From Phycisphaerales bacterium (lineage in GTDB: Bacteria > Planctomycetota > Phycisphaerae > Sedimentisphaerales > Anaerobacaceae): 7,084 bases of DNA. Where the stretch lies: positions 1 to 7,084 of the forward strand of contig DSDB01000458.1 of NCBI GenBank assembly GCA_011057845.1, written 5' to 3'. Of the stretch, positions 6,325 to 7,084 are shown piece by piece (within the stretch, counting starts at the first letter, position 1; every line of letters begins with the position of its first letter). The translations under genes and the position numbers were made by a program. The notes below the pieces were generated by a model, which was not told where the DNA came from, searched no databases, and saw nothing but the letters and a program-made list of their open reading frames with translations.

Positions 6325-6765
6325 TCAGAGGTGCTTCACCTTGAGCCCGCCGTCGTCTCGCTGCCGTAGAGTCGCGGCCACACAGCTTCGGTGGCAATAT
6401 GAGGCCATCTTCTCGAAACACAATAGGCAGCAGTGACGTCTTAAGACATGCCCGTAAGCGAGTTCGATAGCTTCCAGAGAGTCGGCCAGATGCTGTTGAA
6501 AGGCCAAGAAGAACGTCGAGTAGTCGCCGTCTCTCTTAAGTCTTTCCCGGACAAGCTTCGGACTGCCGAGTTGTCTGATATGCACGTAGTCAATGGCTTC
6601 ATCCCGTAGTCTGGCCGCCAGCCCAGATTTTGAGAACCCGGGTTTCCTCGATAGGGCAATCTCTCGGACGTCAATGACGCAATCCACCGTATGGTGCCGC
6701 AAGAGACCTATCAGCTCATCCAACGTGCGGCCCTCATAACCAATCGTGTACAGCGTCTTCGCCAT
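6325..6765 (-). CDS. DUF488 family protein
   Basis: 146 residues, a full-length small DUF488 protein: YTIGYEGRTLDELIGLL (6-22), DVRE (32-35), SRKPGFSK (39-46), IRQLGSP (63-69), LLCFEK (114-119) and CHRS (124-127) appear in the expected order. The biochemical function of DUF488 is not established. The invariant polar motifs and the paired C-F-E / C-H-R strands suggest an enzyme or metal site. Here the Cys cluster is unusually dense (Cys112, 113, 116, 124, 128). I prefer the ATG at 6765 to the one at 6771, because AGGA lies 7 nt before 6765 but only 1 nt before 6771. It is the first gene of an operon with the next conserved protein. A weak -10-like TAGAAT (minus strand, 6798-6803) lies about 30 nt upstream of the start, but no good -35 accompanies it. 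Confidence 0.87.
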   Translation of the reverse strand: MAKTLYTIGYEGRTLDELIGLLRHHTVDCVIDVREIALSRKPGFSKSGLAARLRDEAIDYVHIRQLGSPKLVRERLKRDGDYSTFFLAFQQHLADSLEAIELAYGHVLRRHCCLLCFEKMASYCHRSCVAATLRQRDDGGLKVKHL

Positions 6766-6772
6766 CGTCATA

Positions 6773-6776
6773 TCCT
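6773..6776 (-). promoter_or_regulatory. Ribosome binding site fixing the DUF488 start
   Basis: Minus-strand AGGA, 7 nt before the ATG at 6765. The alternative ATG at 6771 would leave only 1 nt of spacing. Confidence 0.6.
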
Positions 6777-6841
6777 GAAGAAACAGCTTGGCTGTGTATT
6801 CTATCGGACGCCGTGCTCGCTATGTGGAGTTTTTTGGGCCG

Positions 6842-6882
6842 CCGCGGTATAATCAGTTCGCCTCAGGTGGCGAAATCCGCGG
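6842..6882 (+). promoter_or_regulatory. TATAAT and hairpin framed by two CCGCGG sites (possible promoter/operator)
   Basis: A perfect TATAAT (6848-6853) is followed by the hairpin TTCGCC (6857-6862) / GGCGAA (6869-6874) with loop TCAGGT. Both lie between two copies of the self-complementary CCGCGG (6842-6847, 6877-6882). The -35 position holds only TGGAGT (6825-6830), a poor match, so promoter activity would need an activator or another sigma factor. If active, it would give the dehydrogenase gene at 7027 a leader of about 165 nt. Confidence 0.35.
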
Positions 6883-7010
6883 TCATGGCGTGTGCCGAAC
6901 GGTAGTGGCCCGGTTCTTGGGGAGCGCAATATGGTCTTGTGTGGCAGTCGGTACCGTGGAACATAAGTAACGAGTCGGTTGTTAGTTGTTGGTATATCAT
7001 ACACTCTGGC

Positions 7011-7016
7011 AGGAGG
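7011..7016 (+). promoter_or_regulatory. Consensus Shine-Dalgarno of the gene at the right edge
   Basis: A full AGGAGG sits 10 nt before the ATG at 7027, the strongest ribosome binding site in the window. It supports the reality of a gene of which only 58 nt are visible. Confidence 0.75.
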
Positions 7017-7026
7017 CACAACATAA

Positions 7027-7084
7027 ATGAGGGCAGTCGCATTAACAGGGATTCGCAAGTCGGCGGTGGTGGAGGTTGCGGAAC
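7027..7084 (+). CDS. N-terminus of a probable zinc-type medium-chain dehydrogenase (3' end outside window)
   Basis: Only the first 19 codons are present: MRAVALTGIRKSAVVEVAE. The M-[RK]-A-x-x-L-T-G-I-R-K opening, leading into a V-x-E-V strand, is typical of the GroES-like N-terminal domain of zinc-dependent alcohol/sorbitol-type dehydrogenases. The catalytic zinc ligands and the NAD(P)-binding domain lie beyond the edge, so substrate and cofactor are unknown. The start is well supported by AGGAGG 10 nt upstream. The gene diverges from the DUF488 operon across about 260 nt that contain no other gene I can support, only the TATAAT/hairpin structure at 6842-6882. Confidence 0.6.
   Translation, partial: MRAVALTGIRKSAVVEVAE

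Noticed and set aside
6788..6970. Small open frame of 60 codons on the + strand
   Set aside because: It would start at TTG without a ribosome binding site, it runs through the TATAAT/hairpin region, and its product has no recognisable features.

Overview
The window looks like chromosomal DNA from a high-GC bacterium, most probably a planctomycete of the Phycisphaerae or a relative. This is judged from the family of the first protein, the style of the intergenic palindromic repeat and the divergent YchF paralogue. The taxonomic call is inference. Genes are densely packed on both strands, and no rRNA, tRNA, CRISPR array, transposase or phage gene is visible.

Layout, left to right. (1) 1-732 (+) is the 3' part of a gene for an uncharacterised, probably exported protein. 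(2) 737-818 is a short intergenic element built from four copies of GTGTGCAA in alternating orientation. (3) 943-3029 (-) is a two-gene aminotransferase operon, dat (D-amino acid aminotransferase) then avtA (valine-pyruvate aminotransferase), joined by an ATGA stop/start overlap. (4) 3187-3516 (+) is rplU (ribosomal protein L21), behind a clear sigma-70-type promoter and without rpmA next to it. (5) 3513-4157 (-) is a stand-alone precorrin-2 dehydrogenase of the SirC/Met8 type, whose stop codon overlaps that of rplU. (6) 4158-4451 is a divergent intergenic region with a promoter candidate for each flank. (7) 4452-5522 (+) is a divergent YchF/OLA1-family P-loop ATPase with a TGS-like C-terminal domain. 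(8) 5532-6765 (-) is a two-gene cassette, a DUF488 protein followed by a conserved protein of unknown function. (9) 6766-7026 is a non-coding region with an isolated TATAAT and a hairpin. (10) 7027 to the end (+) is the start of a probable zinc-type medium-chain dehydrogenase.

How the genes may work together. Dat and AvtA both exchange amino groups with the alanine/pyruvate pool. Together with an alanine racemase encoded elsewhere, they could connect valine, L-alanine, D-alanine and D-glutamate, which feeds peptidoglycan precursor supply. The L21, SirC and YchF genes are ordinary housekeeping-type neighbours with no evident shared pathway. The DUF488 cassette is the least explained part. It is a tight operon, its GC content is visibly lower than that of its surroundings, and neither protein has an assigned reaction. 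It is the best candidate here for an undescribed system.
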